Shown here piece by piece: positions 63,862 through 64,000 of a stretch of 64,000 bases of DNA (the stretch's first letter is position 1; each line of letters begins with the position of its first letter). Source of the DNA: Spirochaeta cellobiosiphila DSM 17781 (GTDB lineage Bacteria; Spirochaetota; Spirochaetia; DSM-17781); the NCBI RefSeq assembly GCF_000426705.1, contig NZ_KE384556.1:366876-430875 (forward strand), given 5' to 3'. The notes below the pieces were generated by a model. That model was not told where the DNA came from, ran no database searches, and saw only the letters and a program-made list of their open reading frames with translations. The translations under genes and the position numbers were made by a program.

Positions 63862-64000
63862 TTATTTCCTATATCGTTCAGTTTTACGTCTATTATCCCG
63901 GTATCGACGTTGCTGAGTGGAGCGACCATTGTTCTCAGCAATAGTAACACTAATGCTACGACCATGATGCTCTGCACCTTTAAAAGATCGTAGGATTAAA
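63862..64000 (-). CDS. C-terminal end of a probable RNA-binding protein
   Basis: The last 45 residues of a gene that continues outside the window. The sequence LRSFKGAEHHGRSISVTIAE resembles the final helix and strand of a DbpA-type or RRM RNA-binding domain. It is followed by an Arg- and Asn-rich tail (QQRRYRDNRRKTERYRK). It may belong to a DEAD-box helicase or a stand-alone RNA-binding protein. The fragment is too short to decide. Confidence 0.5.
   Translation of the reverse strand, partial: LILRSFKGAEHHGRSISVTIAENNGRSTQQRRYRDNRRKTERYRK

Noticed and set aside
1-64000. tRNA or other structured RNA genes, prophage or insertion sequences
   Set aside because: No cloverleaf-like segment with a T-loop GTTCGANNC, no transposase or integrase, and no terminal repeats around coding sequence were recognised on reading both strands. 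A covariance-model scan would settle this.

Overview
This is a 64 kb chromosomal window from a low-GC bacterium. The content points to a free-living spirochaete of the Spirochaetaceae type. The indications are two chemotaxis receptors of different design, several PilZ-like or GGDEF-like signalling proteins, a 2,3-BPG-dependent phosphoglycerate mutase, a B12-dependent ribonucleotide reductase, an ECF S component of the Treponema/Streptococcus MptD type, and a cellobiose phosphorylase beside a ROK regulator. The assignment is an inference from gene content and contains no direct taxonomic marker. No tRNA, rRNA, CRISPR array, prophage or intact insertion sequence was seen.

Layout. 1-8 kb: peroxiredoxin behind a PerR/Fur-type dyad, a trmL-proC-serS-HAD run, a membrane-rich chemoreceptor, and a LysR/YeiH divergent pair. 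8-18 kb: cellobiose phosphorylase and its divergent ROK regulator, an isolated NeuB-like synthase followed by a PilZ-like protein, ribosomal protein L28, a GH13 relative without its catalytic residues, and leuCD. After leuCD lies a 111-bp inverted-repeat element holding three copies of a 22-bp-spaced repeat. 18-33 kb: a chemoreceptor with a probable CheR-docking tail, a nitroreductase, a degenerate M28 peptidase fused to membrane segments, an exported HEAT-repeat protein, DNA polymerase IV, a phosphodiesterase, two related envelope proteins, a protealysin-type M4 protease with its emfourin-type inhibitor, and gpmA. 33-43 kb: TPR, metallo-hydrolase, MerR, ThuA, an 8Fe ferredoxin, Fur/PerR, a Gfo/Idh oxidoreductase, YaaA, DUF1576, an MDP-1-like phosphatase, a DEAD-box helicase and a gpx-ohrR operon. 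43-50 kb: an AT-rich ECF transporter operon whose upstream tetR and ABC genes have been joined by a deletion, then nrdJ behind an NrdR box. 50-64 kb: an exported HExxH peptidase with a probable ATT start, a three-gene two-component operon (REC-HD, REC-PP2C-like, histidine kinase), an M16 lipoprotein, a degenerate GGDEF protein, a large conserved protein of unknown function, and the end of an RNA-binding protein.

How the parts relate. Oxidative stress is the most coherent theme: AhpC, YaaA, Cys-type glutathione peroxidase, OhrR and a Fur/PerR protein all occur here, with matching dyads at the ahpC and gpx promoters. Another recurring feature is the promoter-start arrangement. Several genes without a visible ribosome binding site have a sigma-70-like -10 element only 6-8 bases before the start codon, which suggests leaderless transcripts. 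Pseudo-enzymes are also common: GH13, M28, GGDEF, PP2C and ROK proteins here have each lost conserved residues.
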